A DNA stretch of 64,000 nucleotides from Melieria omissa (GCA_963971225.1 OZ020267.1:105797892-105861891); one strand, 5' to 3'; positions 25,236-37,910 are shown, numbered from the stretch's first letter. Numbers and translations: made by a program. The notes: generated from the sequence alone by a model not told the origin.

Positions 25236-26490
25236 AGTGAGTGATCAGATGCATCAATGGACTTTTTTGTATTCCTCCCGATCATAAACATAAATATTAT
25301 ATATTCTTTTCATACCCACGATTGTAGCCTCTGCAAACCACCATTGACAAAATAAACATACCGGATCATTTGAATGCAGGGTATTAGAAGAGCGAACAGT
25401 AGAGGCCAAAATAAAATAAAGTTCGCGAGAAACACGAAAAGAGGCACATTTTGCCTTGAACGAACTGTCAAAAGTTCGCTGTCGTACAACACGCGCCGCA
25501 TTGCAAATTTCAATCACGTTTTTTATTAGCCCGAATGTCATTTATTAAATTTGCGTCGCTGCGGCTGTCGCTGCATAAGTCACCTATTGCGCCTAATGGC
25601 AGACAATGAAAAAACAGCGTAAAGACCAACGCAAGAATTCGAAAAACCGTCAACGAACAAGGCCTAAAATCGAAGCCTGCTGTCAATTGCGGCGACCACA
25701 GCAGCTGCTGCTGTTGCTGCAACAACTAAACCCACAACTTGGACTCTTCTTCTTCTCTTCTAACTATGTACTGCTTTGGCGCCTGCTGTTCCTTGTGCTA
25801 GTTAGTCCAGCTAATCAGCGGTGACACTTTTGGGTAATTTAAAATCGTTGCACTCCCAGCGGCATTGCGGCATTTCACAATGTCAGCCAGCAACAGTGAC
25901 AGCAACAGCCAAAAAGTGGGTGCTGCCAATGTGTGTTAAATGATGATTTATTAAATTATGCCGTCGTGAGGTGCAAGGCGGCGCGACGCGAAGGCGAACG
26001 ACCAACACATTTAAGTATTTGCTTTGAAAGTGCTTGCCGCTGGTCTTTACATTTTATTTCAATGTTTTATACTATTTGTTTCTTTATTTTGTAAATCTTA
26101 ATAAAAAGTTGGCAACTCTAAGTGTTGCCAGATAGAACTGCGAGTCGAAGGCTGTGCGCTGAGTGGCAGTGGTCTAAGCGTATTATGGAAAAGCCCCTTG
26201 GGCCATTGGCAACCGCTGTCGTTGTTGTGTATTCTTGTTGTTGTTGTTGTTATATGCTGCAGCTGTTTGTGTACCACAACAAATGGTGGAACGAATTTCC
26301 ACGACAAGTCGAAGGGGAGCACTAAAGAAACGGCAGCGAGCGTCTCCTAAAACCGCAACAGAGACAGAAGGCGAAGCAGCCAGAACGTCGAATATTAGCA
26401 GTCGACATTGATGGCGTTACGGCTGTCGCTCAGCGTTGAAGGACTTTTGACGAATTGCCACACACCGTCGCATGGCGAGCATCTTCCCAT
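25236..26490. other. Non-coding DNA, no gene seen
   Basis: AT-rich with short TTG/CAA tracts near 25700 and 26240. Overlapping short frames on both strands show no recognisable protein features. Confidence 0.55.
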
Positions 26491-26865
26491 TCATTTCTTC
26501 GTAGTGCTTTTGCCCCGCCCATCCGTGGCAAATTGCTCGCCGCCAAGACTGTAGATTTTCACTTGCCGCTCCTTGCTCCGTTGCGGCCTTGCGGTCCTGT
26601 GCGGTTGTGCGTTGTAAATTCGCTCAAGTAGGAAACTTTTGCATTTTCGCTGCTGCTGCCATCGCTGCTCTTCGACAACTACGAAATTCGCATTTTTCTT
26701 TGTTGTTTTATAATAAATTGAAATTTTGCCTAAAGGCTTTGCTTGTGGTTGTGCCAAAGTTATAGCGCTGGACGTACCAGCCACGTAGCAAAATTCATGC
26801 CAACACAAGAGAAAAGCGCCAAGCAGCAACCAAATACGGTGAGGGCGGCGCCGAACAAATTTCAT
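26491..26865 (-). CDS. Candidate first exon of a secreted or membrane protein (weak)
   Basis: An ATG at 26865 opens a frame beginning MKFVRRRPHRIWLLLGAFLL, a basic start followed by a strong hydrophobic core, which fits a signal peptide or anchor. A possible splice donor GGTACGT lies at 26777, after about 29 codons (the last residues read CYVAG). If used, only 26778-26865 is coding; otherwise the frame continues to 26491 as a basic, Gln/Lys-rich tail without a known domain. No matching downstream exon was identified on the minus strand. It may be a chance frame. The family was not recognised. Confidence 0.28.
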   Translation of the reverse strand: MKFVRRRPHRIWLLLGAFLLCWHEFCYVAGTSSAITLAQPQAKPLGKISIYYKTTKKNANFVVVEEQRWQQQRKCKSFLLERIYNAQPHRTARPQRSKERQVKIYSLGGEQFATDGRGKSTTKK

Positions 26866-26965
26866 GATGAAAAAGCGCCAACAGTAATGGTCGTTCAAAG
26901 TTGAGTTAAATTTTGCAACAACACCAACAATAAATGAAATAAAATAAAATAAATAAAAATTCAAA

Positions 26966-27727
26966 TGCTTATTATTGACCCAAGGAGAGATTGTGCTGTA
27001 AATTGTTGCATACTTTACTGGTGTTCAACAGCATCGAGCGTGTACAAAGCGAATCATTTTATATTTGTTTAGATATTTTTCCAATGAAATATGTAGAGTT
27101 TGAATGTATTTTTTGTGCATTGATTTAAAATAATTCTTGGAATTTTTATAAAAGAAATAAGCCTGACAATCGAAAAAACCCAATTGAGGTTTTTTTCAGT
27201 GGTGAACTCATTGGTTTGAAATCATTTTAATGGTTCCATAAATGGTTAGTTTGAATGCAAAAGGTGTGTGAAAAGCATTTCTAGGCACAAAAAATAGAAT
27301 TCGGACTAAAAGAAGAACATACAAAAAATTGTATATGTTAAAGACTTTCTTGGGAATATTAAATCATTTTTTATAAAATTACCAAAGAGCCAAAAACTGT
27401 CAAAAGAATTTGATTTAATTTTGGTATTCTTCGAAGCCATACTCTCACAGCTTTTGTACTTCATTTGACTTGTCTACTAAAGAGCTGCACAAAAGGTTCT
27501 ATTGGGCATACTTCACTACTGCATAGTACTGTCAAGTACTGTACTTCATTGTCGCGTTGACAGCGAATTCAAATGTTCAATAGTTCTATTCTGCAACAAA
27601 GCAAGCACTGCATCTTCGAAAACCTTTTCGCTACAGCATCGACAGTGCTTGTGTTCTGTTGTGAAGCAGAACATCAAAACAGAAAGCTATCATGAGGTTA
27701 AGTAACGGTAAATCACAGCGAGCACAC
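26966..27727. other. Non-coding DNA, no gene seen
   Basis: AT-rich sequence with short unpatterned frames. It leads into the two tandem arrays that follow. Confidence 0.5.
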
Positions 27728-27830
27728 CGAGTGAAGTAGAACTTCTACTTCACACCGAGTGAAGCAGAACTTCTACTTCACACCGAGTGAAACAGAACTT
27801 CTACTTCACACCGAGTGAAACAGACTTAAA
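27728..27830. repeat. 28-bp tandem repeat, almost four units
   Basis: The units read CACACCGAGTGAAG, then (T/C)AGAACTTCTACTT, repeated head to tail. Each unit contains an imperfect palindrome GAAGTAGAACTTCTACTTC, so the array can fold into small hairpins. Confidence 0.9.
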
Positions 27831-27964
27831 TAAATATCAAAAAACATGTTTTAAACCTACGTTTTTTTACATTAATGTTGTTGTAATGCTTGAAATGCAG
27901 CCCAGATTCCATACAAAATACTAAAAACAAACATCAACTACTCCGGTCGTGCAAAACAAACCAC

Positions 27965-28155
27965 CGTATGCTTGAAAATGTTCTACTTTAGTGCTTCACT
28001 TCAGTGTTGTTCTACTTCAGTGTTGTTCTACTTCCGTGTTGTTCCACTGCAGTATTGTTCTACTTCAGTGTTGTTCTACTTCAGTGTTGTTCTACTTCAA
28101 TGTTGTTCTACTTCAATGTTGTTCTACTTCAGTGCTGTTCTATACTTCAAAGTGC
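27965..28155. repeat. 16-bp tandem repeat (GTTCTACTTCAGTGTT)n
   Basis: About eleven units of TTCTACTTCAGTGTTG with minor variants run from 27980 to 28155. They share the core TTCTACTTCA with the 28-bp array about 150 bp upstream. The plus frames over it read repeated FYFSVVLLQCCSTS strings, which are an artefact. Confidence 0.9.
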
Positions 28156-30901
28156 TTAATGTTCTGTTGTCGTTTCGTGCAGTATTCGTATGAATATCAA
28201 AAGCTTTCTTCACTGCAGTGCTTGTTTTGTAGTTTGAGTGAAGAAAAGCGACAGTATTTGAAAGCACAACGATGGCTTCCAAGTCATTTTTATAGTGTTT
28301 GCGCCACTCTTTATTATCTATTTACTTACTTAACTGGTTATAACAATCCATTACTGGGTGAAAGTGTGCCGTAAAGCTTCTTTCCATGTGCCTCTGCCAT
28401 GTGCAAGCCTCCTCCAGTTGGTCACACTCAGAAACGATAGGACGTCCTCAACTTGGTCCTTTCACCGGGAACGCGATCTCCGTCTTCGCCATTGACCTCC
28501 AACTACAATAACTCATTTATAACAATTAAAAGTCAAGTTTGTAGCATTTAAATTTTACTAGTTCTATGCTGAACTATCTGCAACACTAATAAAGCGCAAC
28601 AACAAAACAAAATGTCACTTCGTTCGTAAGCGAATTGTCTTCTAACACATAAACACAAATGCAATAAATATTGTAACGGTAAATGCGCCCATAAAACGTT
28701 CATATTGTTAACACATCATGCCCACAATAGACGCCATTATAATCACATCACAATCACATCACAATCACATCATATGTGCATAAGTATGAACACACAGTTG
28801 CAGACATATTGCCATATCACACAAAAAATATAAACAAATCTAAGTCACAAATCACATAAATGATTTGCTCGACGCATGCTTAACGATCACTTTTCGCCGA
28901 ACTGTGTTAACACAACTCAACCCCGGATGCCTTTCAATGTATGTACACACCGACAGCTATCTCTGCCGCCTTTGTCAGCTGCACAAATCTTTGATTGCAA
29001 TTTGATCCACTTAGGGGGCAACGCACTGCTGCATAATCTCAACTGGCAATTTATAAAAATTTTATTTCCATCCAACACAGCACACACAAAAGAAAACAAC
29101 AAAAAAAAAACTCCCATACACAAGCACACACATCCATACAAATTGATGCCGTTAAATATGTATAACGGAGCAGCGCACAACTTAAGTGACGCCATAGTAA
29201 AAGTAACTCGACCATCAACAACAACAACAATAATAACCAAACAACCAGCCAACAAGGCCACAAACACACCAAGAGTGATGGCTTGTTGGACATGCGGCAA
29301 GTTTGTGCGCTCAGTGCGCTTTTCTGCTGTTGTATGTGTTGTCTTTCTTGTTGTTGTTTTTGGTGTTTTATTTTTATTTTTGCCCAAACATGTCAGCTTG
29401 TACAGTGCGAAAGGACATCAACACGTAACAGTGGTAGATAAAGCAAATGCCGCACACCTACACACACACACATTTATATAAAAGTAATGACGCATTTGAA
29501 CGCTTCTGTGTGTATGTGTGTGTGTGTGTGTATGTGACGACAGTCGCCAGTTGAGTTGAGTCAAGTTGAGCGGGAAAATTTTTATGATTTATTTCTGGTC
29601 TGCAGGGGATGCGCCTGTCTCAGTCACATAAACTCACACACATACTTACTCATACACATTTATATGCCCCATACTCATTTATATCTGTGCTGTAGAAAAT
29701 TGTGTTGTATGTGATAGCATCGGCGATAGCACAAACAACACAGTAAGCAGCAATAATCTTGCAATTTCTGTGGCCTTCTGCCTGCTCCGTTCGTGCGCTC
29801 ATTCGTTCAGTGCCTTCAGACTCGCACAGTCTTCATTTACCCTACAATTCGATTCGTTTTACTTTTCTTTATCTTTCCACGAAAATTAGGTTAACACTGA
29901 CGAATTAAGGATATTAACGTCTCAACGCTACAAGGACCAAAACGACTCGATGAATGGTCTCACACTGAAAAATATAAGAAACCTTATTGCGAACAAGACG
30001 CAAGGAAAACGTATCGCATTTGCACGCAATGCACGCAAAAGTTTGTCGCAATAGAAGGAGAAAAGTTAATGTTGAAAAAGGCATCAAAATTATGTGTTGA
30101 CCACTGAAATAGGCAAAAGCAGCAAAAACAAAAGCAGAGAGGCAAAATTCGGCAAAGCATGCACCATGCAGATTAATGAATTTTGCGGCCAAGTGCCAAA
30201 TGCCAACTGACAGCAATATCGGGAAGTTAAAAGGGTGTTAACCCTTCGACGAACAAATTTTTTCACATGAACATTGAAACGAAAGTTTTGATATTCAAAA
30301 TGGCAACAAATTATTCATTCGGTGCATATTTTACCCAAATCAAATCACCTCATCTTTAATTTAATGCAAAAATCAGATATGGATTTCTTTTTGCTATTCT
30401 TTTTATTATTCCCGTCAAGTTTCTCAAACCTTTTGTACACAATTTCCTAACTAAAATTAATTTACTTATCTCCACTTGACCATTATTATTAAACTTCTAT
30501 TATCTTTTTAGCTCAAGTGATTTAATATTTTATTTAGTTTGTGCATGTCATTTTGTCTACGCATTCAATTAATTTTGCTGTATTGGCGTTTATCATTATT
30601 GATGACTTGTGATGTGTCTGCGGCCGTCTACCAGCGCGCCAACTTGTGCCCGCGTACCAGCTCAACCCTTCTTTATGACTGTCTCACTTTGCTCATTTCA
30701 AGGCTCACTACGCATTTTATGCAGACAATGCCAATGCCAACAGCACGCACAGCCTTATCGGTGTGCAGTGTGTGCGCCTTAAAGTATGCAACAATAATTT
30801 GCTGCCTGATTGTATGCCAGTCACCACCAACCATTTGCACAGCAACCATTGACCATACAATCGCCACCTACGTACTTCCTGCCTTTAGAATGAGTTTTAT
30901 T

Positions 30902-30934
<33 letters not shown>

Positions 30935-33863
30935 TTAATCCTTGTAGTCATAAATTTTGCACAAGTCATCAATCAACACATTTTTGTCTTAGCTATAAAC
31001 TTGCCATAGCCGACACTGAGCGCCATTCATTTTTTCCTTTTGCCTTTTGCAGTAGTGTGTGTGGGTGTGTGGGTGTATCAGTGTCGGCGTCGACATTTGA
31101 TGGTTAAACGGAAAATTGTTTGCGGTATGATTGGCAACGGTAAAATCAATAAAACAATTTGTCTTTACGTTTATCAATTTTGCAAGAAGTTTTTCGCCAA
31201 GTTCCCGATTGAATGTTATGCATGAAAAATGAGTATAACATTAAAGTAAAATATACTTTATAACTAACAAAAACTTGATTACTAACAAAAACAAATTTTT
31301 TTATATATTCAGAACACATATAAATATGAAAGTTGTATGAAGGCTCAGTGCTACATTTAAAGTTGTTTGGAGATTCTTTATAATGGGTTCTAGATGCTGA
31401 AGAACCACTCAATTTTTTGCGGTTTGGTGGCAAAGTACATGAGCTGAAAAATTTTGGTGCTGGGGTAAGATTAAATGACATCGAATCGAGTTCGAAGTAT
31501 ACAAAAAAACTTACCAATTCGACAAATTGCTCCACAGCTGCTCAGAAGTGGCTCTTAGAGGTTTGAAATCTATGAACCACCGCCACTAGTTTTCGCTACT
31601 AAAGATTTCTTTCAAACATATTTAACATACTCCAACCCTCAATGAGGCTTCCATACAAAATGGTCGTTTTTATAAAATAGGCGCCCACTGCTCCCAGGTT
31701 GCCCCCAGATATATCAAATGTATGGCCGACACCCATTTATTTTCTCTTCTGAATGTTTCTTCCAAACATACTTACCCGCTATCTTCAAGTCTTAAGGGGG
31801 CTGCCATACAAAACTGGCCATTTTCTATGCAATTTGCTGCCCACATGTAAATGTCGTAGTAACTTAATAAAGAAAACATCGTATCTCTGAAAGTACTAAA
31901 TCAATTTGAATGATTTATTCAGCAACTGGCAACATTCTTGAGTACAAAAAATACAAAATTAATGATGGCTCAGAGATTCAACACCAGAGAGTGTCTCCCA
32001 TAGAATTGGAGTTGTGAGGTTGTCAACTTTTGGTTTTCTACGAAGCAATAATCAAAATTTATTTTGTTTTCGGCAAAATGTAAGTTTTTGAGCCCAATTG
32101 TGAATGTCTTGTTTCAGATCAGAACATTAGACTTGGTCCCTGCACGCTTTGTTGGCTTGTTATGTTCGTCCTTTCATCATTTTGACTATACAACAAATGC
32201 TTTCCATGCGATTATGGAAGAAGCAGAGATCATTATTTCAGTTGAAAAAATTGACAGAACAACCAACTCTTGCTTGCTTAGCCCTCAAATGCATATTGAT
32301 ACCTTTAGGCACACTAACATATTTCTCTATATCTTCAAATTAAACCCCGATATAATACATATTTTGAAACCACAACCACATTCGAAATGTGTTTGCTAAT
32401 ATTTAGTAGTTTATTTATATTTAATTCACTTTTCAGTGGTTTTTTGTGTTAAAAGAAAAACCTGTTTTTATTTACCAAACGTCAAAATAATTCATGCATT
32501 TGAGGGTTAACACATTTCAATTGCAAGCAACAAATTGGTAGCAATATAAGTAAATTAATTACAACACTTGCCATGTAACCAAAACAGACATACGATTTTT
32601 TTTATTTTTTTTTAAAAGCTACAAAATAAACCTGACAAACAAAAAGTTCATTATTAACCAACTACGTTTTTTTCCCCCTTAATCATTATCAACATTCCTG
32701 CAGTCATCATTACACAAATATTCCTGAGAGAAGTCATCAGCAACATTGCTATCAGAAGCAGCATCAGGCAATGTGCGCGTAAACTCGCTTCAATTATTTG
32801 TGACTATCAGCTGCCAAGTATGATATGTGTGTATATACTTATATACATATATACATATGTAGATACATATGTGTCATATGGCATAAGGTTGATAACAATT
32901 TTCACTGTTATTACGCTTTTGCTTTTTTTACATTTTCCCCCTTTTGTGAATTTTATTACGCAGCTCTGTGCACTCACCTATTAAAAGTGGCACGCAGCGA
33001 AATTGCTGGACGACTGCAAGAAGTCATGCAGTGCGAAAGCGCGCGTAACAAAATGTAGAGCACGAATGATGTCAAAATGTTTTATATATGTACATACAAA
33101 AGTATGTATATTTGTTTATATAGTGCGATGTATGTATGTACATGTCATTTGCAATTTAACCAAAAATTCAAATAAAGCGTCCAGAAAAACATGCGGAACA
33201 TGTGAGCGGAACATTAACCCAGAGATGTACTGAAACGGAGATTAATTACGTTAGACATTTGTTTGAAGGGACTCATAGTTTTAAGTTCTCACATTATGAA
33301 CTGGGCAGCGTATTTTTAAACTTGGTTAGGTTGGGTTTGACAAGCGGCTTCTAAGGTCCCAATTAGAGTGATGCCCAATTAATTAGAGTGTGACAAGCCT
33401 CTCCCAGCCAGTGTTCGATGATGGTTGATACCAACACAAGCTTTGCTTAAATGTGGCAATATTTTCCAGCCATGCAGAACCTACCATGCTCAGATTATTA
33501 AATGTACTACTACTAAATAGAAAATTTTCTTTTTACTGTAGTGACACTCCAGTGAACAGTGAGCAGTCAGGTATTCGTTGCGAATGCATAGGTCCTTCTT
33601 CAGCATGGAGATCTTCTCTATACTCTTTTTTGCAGGAACAATAGTTCCTTAGTGTTGCATCCTTGCTCGTCAAAAACTTGGCCTTTCCATAGTCTGGTCT
33701 ATCAAAAAGTGCCTATACTAGAGTTATTAGTTCAGAATATGGAAATTTGTACACTTCTCTCTATAAAAGCTAGAATGTATTGCAACGTACGACAAGTATA
33801 AAATATTTAAGTAGCACATGAATTTATACTAAACATATAAGTTAAGGAGAGCGAAATTTGAGG
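28156..33863. other. Long non-coding stretch, no gene seen
   Basis: 5.7 kb of AT-rich DNA with microsatellites: an AATCACATCAC run near 28740-28770, TG near 29511-29532, GT at 30902-30925 and TATATA near 32830-32860. Open frames are short or low-complexity on both strands. A GGTTAGGTTGGG string lies near 33325, and 33440-33660 may be an old LINE tail, but this could not be shown. Confidence 0.5.
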
Positions 33864-33867
33864 ATAT

Positions 33868-34277
33868 TGTAACGAACTCTGTGCTGTGCTATGCATGAAT
33901 GCTTTTCCAAGCATACTTTTAGGCATGTACTTTGGAGTACGGCAAACTTGCTATAATTCCGATATGGCGAGGATGGTTCGCGGCGGTAATAGGCTGTGCT
34001 AGAAAGATCGAGATAGAAAGTACAACTGGAATCTGCAAGAAACTTCGGCGCGATAAGAAAACCAGTATAAAACCAGCAGTGTGCAGCGCAGAGGGTCGAG
34101 TCTGTGTTGAGCAAGCAAAGGGGAAACATGCAATAGTAGTAGTGTAAACTAGTAACTAGTGTAAATTTGTCAATAAAGCAATTGTTGGTTTCTGACTGCG
34201 TTTTGCGCTCAGTAACTGAGGTCGTTTTATTTTCAAGCACAATCCAAAACGAACTTAGAGAAGTCATTTTCGTAACA
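33868..34277 (+). mobile_element. Solo LTR, 410 bp
   Basis: Begins TGTAACGA and ends TCGTAACA, with ATAT on both sides (33864-33867 and 34278-34281), a perfect 4-bp target duplication. Inside are a TATA-like GTATAAAAC near 34065 and an AATAAAG polyadenylation-type signal near 34173, placing the promoter on the plus strand. A second copy, split by a LINE, is at 52322-56170. A 4-bp duplication fits Gypsy or BEL/Pao families. No internal genes adjoin it in the same orientation. Confidence 0.88.
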
Positions 34278-34386
34278 ATATGTTAGTGTACATGTTCGTC
34301 TTTAAGAAATATAAAAAAAAAAATATTGGAAATTTCTAAAGATATTCACAGATAAAGTTTTAAAAGGACATTTATAATACATGTTC

Positions 34387-35142
34387 GACGAAATTTCCTT
34401 TTTCATTTCGTATCCATGTTGATTCAGAGCAATGTAGAATATGTAGGCCAATATGCAGGATATCATTGAGTGAATATCCAGAGCCGGTCGTTCTAGATGC
34501 GTTGAAGACAACGCGGACCTTGGAAGTGGTCTTTTCCGGCTTTACTACAGCATGGTGAGGCAGATAAAATGAAAAGTATTTGCCATCAGAGATGATCTCG
34601 TTGGACTGAGTTGGCTCCATATGATTGAGAGTGAGATACTCTTTAAGCATCTCATCATATGTGACTTGGAGATCGCCTTTCTTTGCCAAAGTCTTTTCCA
34701 TGCTGAGATATTGAGAGAAGGCTGTGATACGGGATTGACCTAAAGCCAGTTGATTGGGAAAACTTGACTTGAAGGGGAGTCGGACGACGTATCTACCATC
34801 CGACCGCCGGGATGTGGTCTTTTGATAGAGGTCTTCGCAAAACCGATCCTCTTCGGAAATTGGAGAAGGCTGTGGAATTTCCTCCTATTCCCAAAAGCAT
34901 TTGAGCTGGGAACTTAGGTGTTCATTGGAATCTTCTTCCACTTGTGTCGAAAATGTTGACACTTTCTTGGGGAGTGGCCCACTTATGATTCAACCGAATA
35001 TAGTGTTTTGGGCAAGTAGACTGCCATTCATATTCCGGTGGATTCCATCAAGAAGGATTTGAGGAAGTAAATCGCTTCCGATGACCATGTCGATTTGGGC
35101 CTGTTTGAAGCAGTTGGGATCTGCTAGGTTGAATACATTGCG
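34387..35142 (-). pseudogene. BEL/Pao retrotransposon pol remnant (protease end and reverse transcriptase start)
   Basis: Read from 35142 downward, the minus strand shows a protease-like segment (DMVIGSDLLPQ), then after several stops the start of the reverse transcriptase with YLPHHAVVKPE and RVVFNASRTT, which is characteristic of BEL/Pao pol. It breaks off soon after SLNDIL at about 34430, before the catalytic YxDD. RNase H, integrase and LTRs of its own are not seen. Stops and frameshifts are present, so it is an inactive fragment. It lies on the opposite strand to the nearby solo LTR and need not belong to it. Confidence 0.8.
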
Positions 35143-35424
35143 CTAAATTTTTTTTAATAATAATTTTTTTAATTTATTTTAATAACAATTTTTAATATTT
35201 TAATAAAATAAAAAAAAAAAATCTGCCATTATAGAACAAAAATTAAAAATCATTTTGACTATAATTGCCCTTACTTTTGCTTGTAAATACAGTCCAGTCT
35301 ACTTAAGTTGATTTTACCAGCCATTTAGTTGCAACTAACCAGTGTTTTCAATGTGTTACGAACTCCAGTTAAGTAAAACTTCACTGACTAACAAACTAAC
35401 GAAATTAGCTGATCTACCTATCAG

Positions 35425-35565
35425 CAGTGGCGTATACAAGATTTCATTTTGAGGAGTTTTGCGTACAACTTTTGAGCCGAGTACCATTTGAAACCATATC
35501 TTGTACCAGAAGTTTTTGTGTTTGTAGGCGTTTTGAACTCCAAACCCCCATTGTGTGCGCCACTG
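35425..35565. mobile_element. hAT-like MITE, copy 2
   Basis: 141 bp bounded by CAGTGGCGTATACAAG and TTGTGTGCGCCACTG. In reverse orientation it matches copy 1 internally (TTTCAAATGGTA, GCTCAAAAGTTGTACG, AAAATGAAATC). The 8-bp flanks CCTATCAG and CTTGGCAG agree at five positions. Non-coding. Confidence 0.72.
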
Positions 35566-35722
35566 CTTGGCAGTGATGTCTTAATCGGCCAAAAAATAAC
35601 AGGACAGCATTTTGAAATTATAAAATTTTTCATAAAATTTTAAAAAATTTTTAAATTTTTAAATTTTAATTAGGGAATAGTGTAAATTTATGTTCTGAAC
35701 CCAAATTAGTCGTTCACATAAT

Positions 35723-35879
35723 GGCGGATTCAGGGGGGTTTTGGGGGTTGACCCCCCTGCCCGAAATATTAGTATCGTTTTTAAAACTACATACAAATTA
35801 AAAGGCATGTTTTGGCATTTTATGAATATTAAAGAATTGCTTTTTGAAACCCCCCTCGAAATTTTTTTCTGAATCCGCC
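35723..35879. mobile_element. Small MITE with GGCGGATTCAG ends
   Basis: An 11-bp perfect inverted repeat, GGCGGATTCAG and CTGAATCCGCC, followed inside by G-rich and C-rich blocks (GGGGGGTTTTGGGGG near the left end, CCCCCC near the right end). The ends resemble hAT-type MITEs (GTGGCGGAT family), but no clear target duplication was found. Confidence 0.5.
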
Positions 35880-35998
35880 CCTTCGTATACATAATCACAT
35901 TTTTCAGTTATGCCAAGTTAAACGAATTCATTTTTTTGAAAAAAATACCAAATAAAAATGGTACCTGAACCTCGATTTCAGTTAAGCGGATTTTTCAG

Positions 35999-36421
35999 TT
36001 AACCCATTCCAGCCGGATGGGGCGAAATTTCACCCCCTGGAATGGTGATTTTTCTTTGGCGTCCCTGACTAAATGTGTTATGGGATTTGGCTGAAATTTT
36101 GTAGAATGAAATGAAATAGATGCAGGTTTATTTCGTTTTTAAAAATATTGAAGAATTGTGACATTAAGTTATCCCAATCAGTGTTTAAAGTTGACTAACT
36201 GTTTTCTTCAAATATTAAATATTGGAAATCCCAGCAGTTTTTTCTGTAGTATTTAGTTCATTGAACTGCATATCTTTTGTGAATTGTTGGTATTGCTTGT
36301 ACGATCTACCTGTGTACAATGAATGATTTTCCAGAAAGGGGTGAAATTTCAACTATTCTAACATATGTAAATTTAAACAAAATTCGCTGGCTAGAACTAT
36401 ATGCAGGCAGTAATGGGTTAA
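35999..36421. mobile_element. TTAA-flanked MITE (piggyBac-like), 423 bp
   Basis: Ends TTAACCCATT and AATGGGTTAA are perfect inverted repeats that include the TTAA target used by piggyBac-type elements. Near the left end is the palindromic GGGGCGAAATTTCACCCC, and GGGGTGAAATTTCA lies near the right end. It holds no transposase frame, so it is non-autonomous. Confidence 0.68.
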
Positions 36422-36605
36422 GCAACTTGCAGTTTGACGGTTTTGACTTCATATTTTTTTGGTGCATAAAATTTTTTGTCACACGGTGTTATGGAAGAGA
36501 ATGGTTTTAGAAAAGACATTATCTTGGACATTATATCTTGGACGTGCTGGGAATAAATTAAGAAGAATCGTTACAGCACAAAGTTCTTATAGTTAAGTCT
36601 TCAAG

Positions 36606-37910
36606 TTAACCCTCGGATGGACTTTGTCGTCTGGCCAGTCGAAATGGTTCTATTTTTATCCATAACTTTTTTTCTCTGCGCTCCATCATGCTGTGCTTTT
36701 GTGACTTTTCAAGTTTCATTATCCTCAATATAAAACTTAAGAAATAAAAAGAATTTGTACGCAGTTTTATACATTTTTTCCGTCACAAAGTCAGTTTCTA
36801 CACATCTGCACTTTGTCGTCTGGCCAGACGAAAAATGTTTTTTGCGAGAATTTAATGTTATATTAACTTTTATTATTATTTTAACTTTCTTTGAATTCTA
36901 CAAATGTTGGCACAGCATGCTGCGAGTTTGTTGAAAATGTAAAAATGGAAAATTATTCCAAAATTTCGAAAAACTATGTAAGCTAAAAGAAGTGTTTTTT
37001 GCATTCTTAGTAAGTTTGTATGTGAAAGTCATTTGATTTTGATAAATAAATGCATACCAAATTTGTTGCTATTCGATATTGGATGCATTTTTAATGTTGG
37101 TGATTTGTCAGTTCGTATTTGAAAGTCAAGGAGTAAACTTCAAATCGCAAAATCGTGTGTTTAGTGTTGAGAATGGCTGAATTTTTTAACGAAGATGATG
37201 ATGTGGACATGACAATCTGTCAGACCTCACGATACAACCAATGACTTATGTACTCAATTGGTCGTGCCTCAAATGGGAGAAAGGGCAGAAAATCTGAATT
37301 ATATTCACTTCTCTACCATTCAGCAAGTGCTACACATCTATGGCGCGGTAAGTTAATACTAAAGATTCATATTATATATATATTAACTTATCATTCATTT
37401 ATACCATTCTAGTTGCCAACTGCTTCTGTTACTGTAGCTGCACAGAAATTTAGGTCTGGTTCAATGCGCAATTTGCCTAAACAATGTACACGAGCATCGC
37501 AAAAGACGATTTCGGTATCAGCAATGTGGCGATCACGTTTGCCTGTCGCTTGCACATGTGTATCAAATATGCCATAAATGCATTAAATGAATATAAAAAT
37601 AAGCAAAATATGCATATTTTATAATAAATATATGTATAGACACATAAATAATGTAAAACATGAAAATTACAACATTTCAAAAAAATAAAACAAATCACAG
37701 ATTCATCTCTTTGTGGGTAACTAAGTAAGTATATATAAACATAATTTATATACATATATATATACTTACATACGTTGCCTACCATATAAACATAAAAAAC
37801 TTCATCTGTCATTGCCCTTTGCCTTTGTCAAGAGCCTCACACAGATTTCGTCTGGCCAGACGACAAAGTGCAAATGTGTAGTAACTATTTACTGCCCATC
37901 GGAGGGTTAA
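36606..37910. mobile_element. TTAA-flanked element with TCGTCTGGCCAGACGA motifs, 1.3 kb
   Basis: Terminal TTAACCCTCGGATGG and CCATCGGAGGGTTAA agree at 14 of 15 positions as inverted repeats. Next to each end, and once more inside at 36809-36835, lies TTTGTCGTCTGGCCAG followed by ACGA or a variant. Part of the interior (37172-37580) may be a two-exon coding remnant: an acidic start MAEFFNEDDDVD, a frame break, then a GT-AG gap at about 37350-37411. An acidic N-terminus occurs in piggyBac-type transposases, but homology was not shown. The class is inferred from the TTAA ends. Confidence 0.6.

Noticed and set aside
27972..28374. Plus-strand frames with FYFSVVLLQCCSTS repeats
   Set aside because: Translation of the 16-bp tandem repeat; three overlapping frames are equally open.
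30539..31107. 156-codon frame with many Cys and Thr residues
   Set aside because: Runs through a GT microsatellite and overlaps others on both strands; no recognisable domain.
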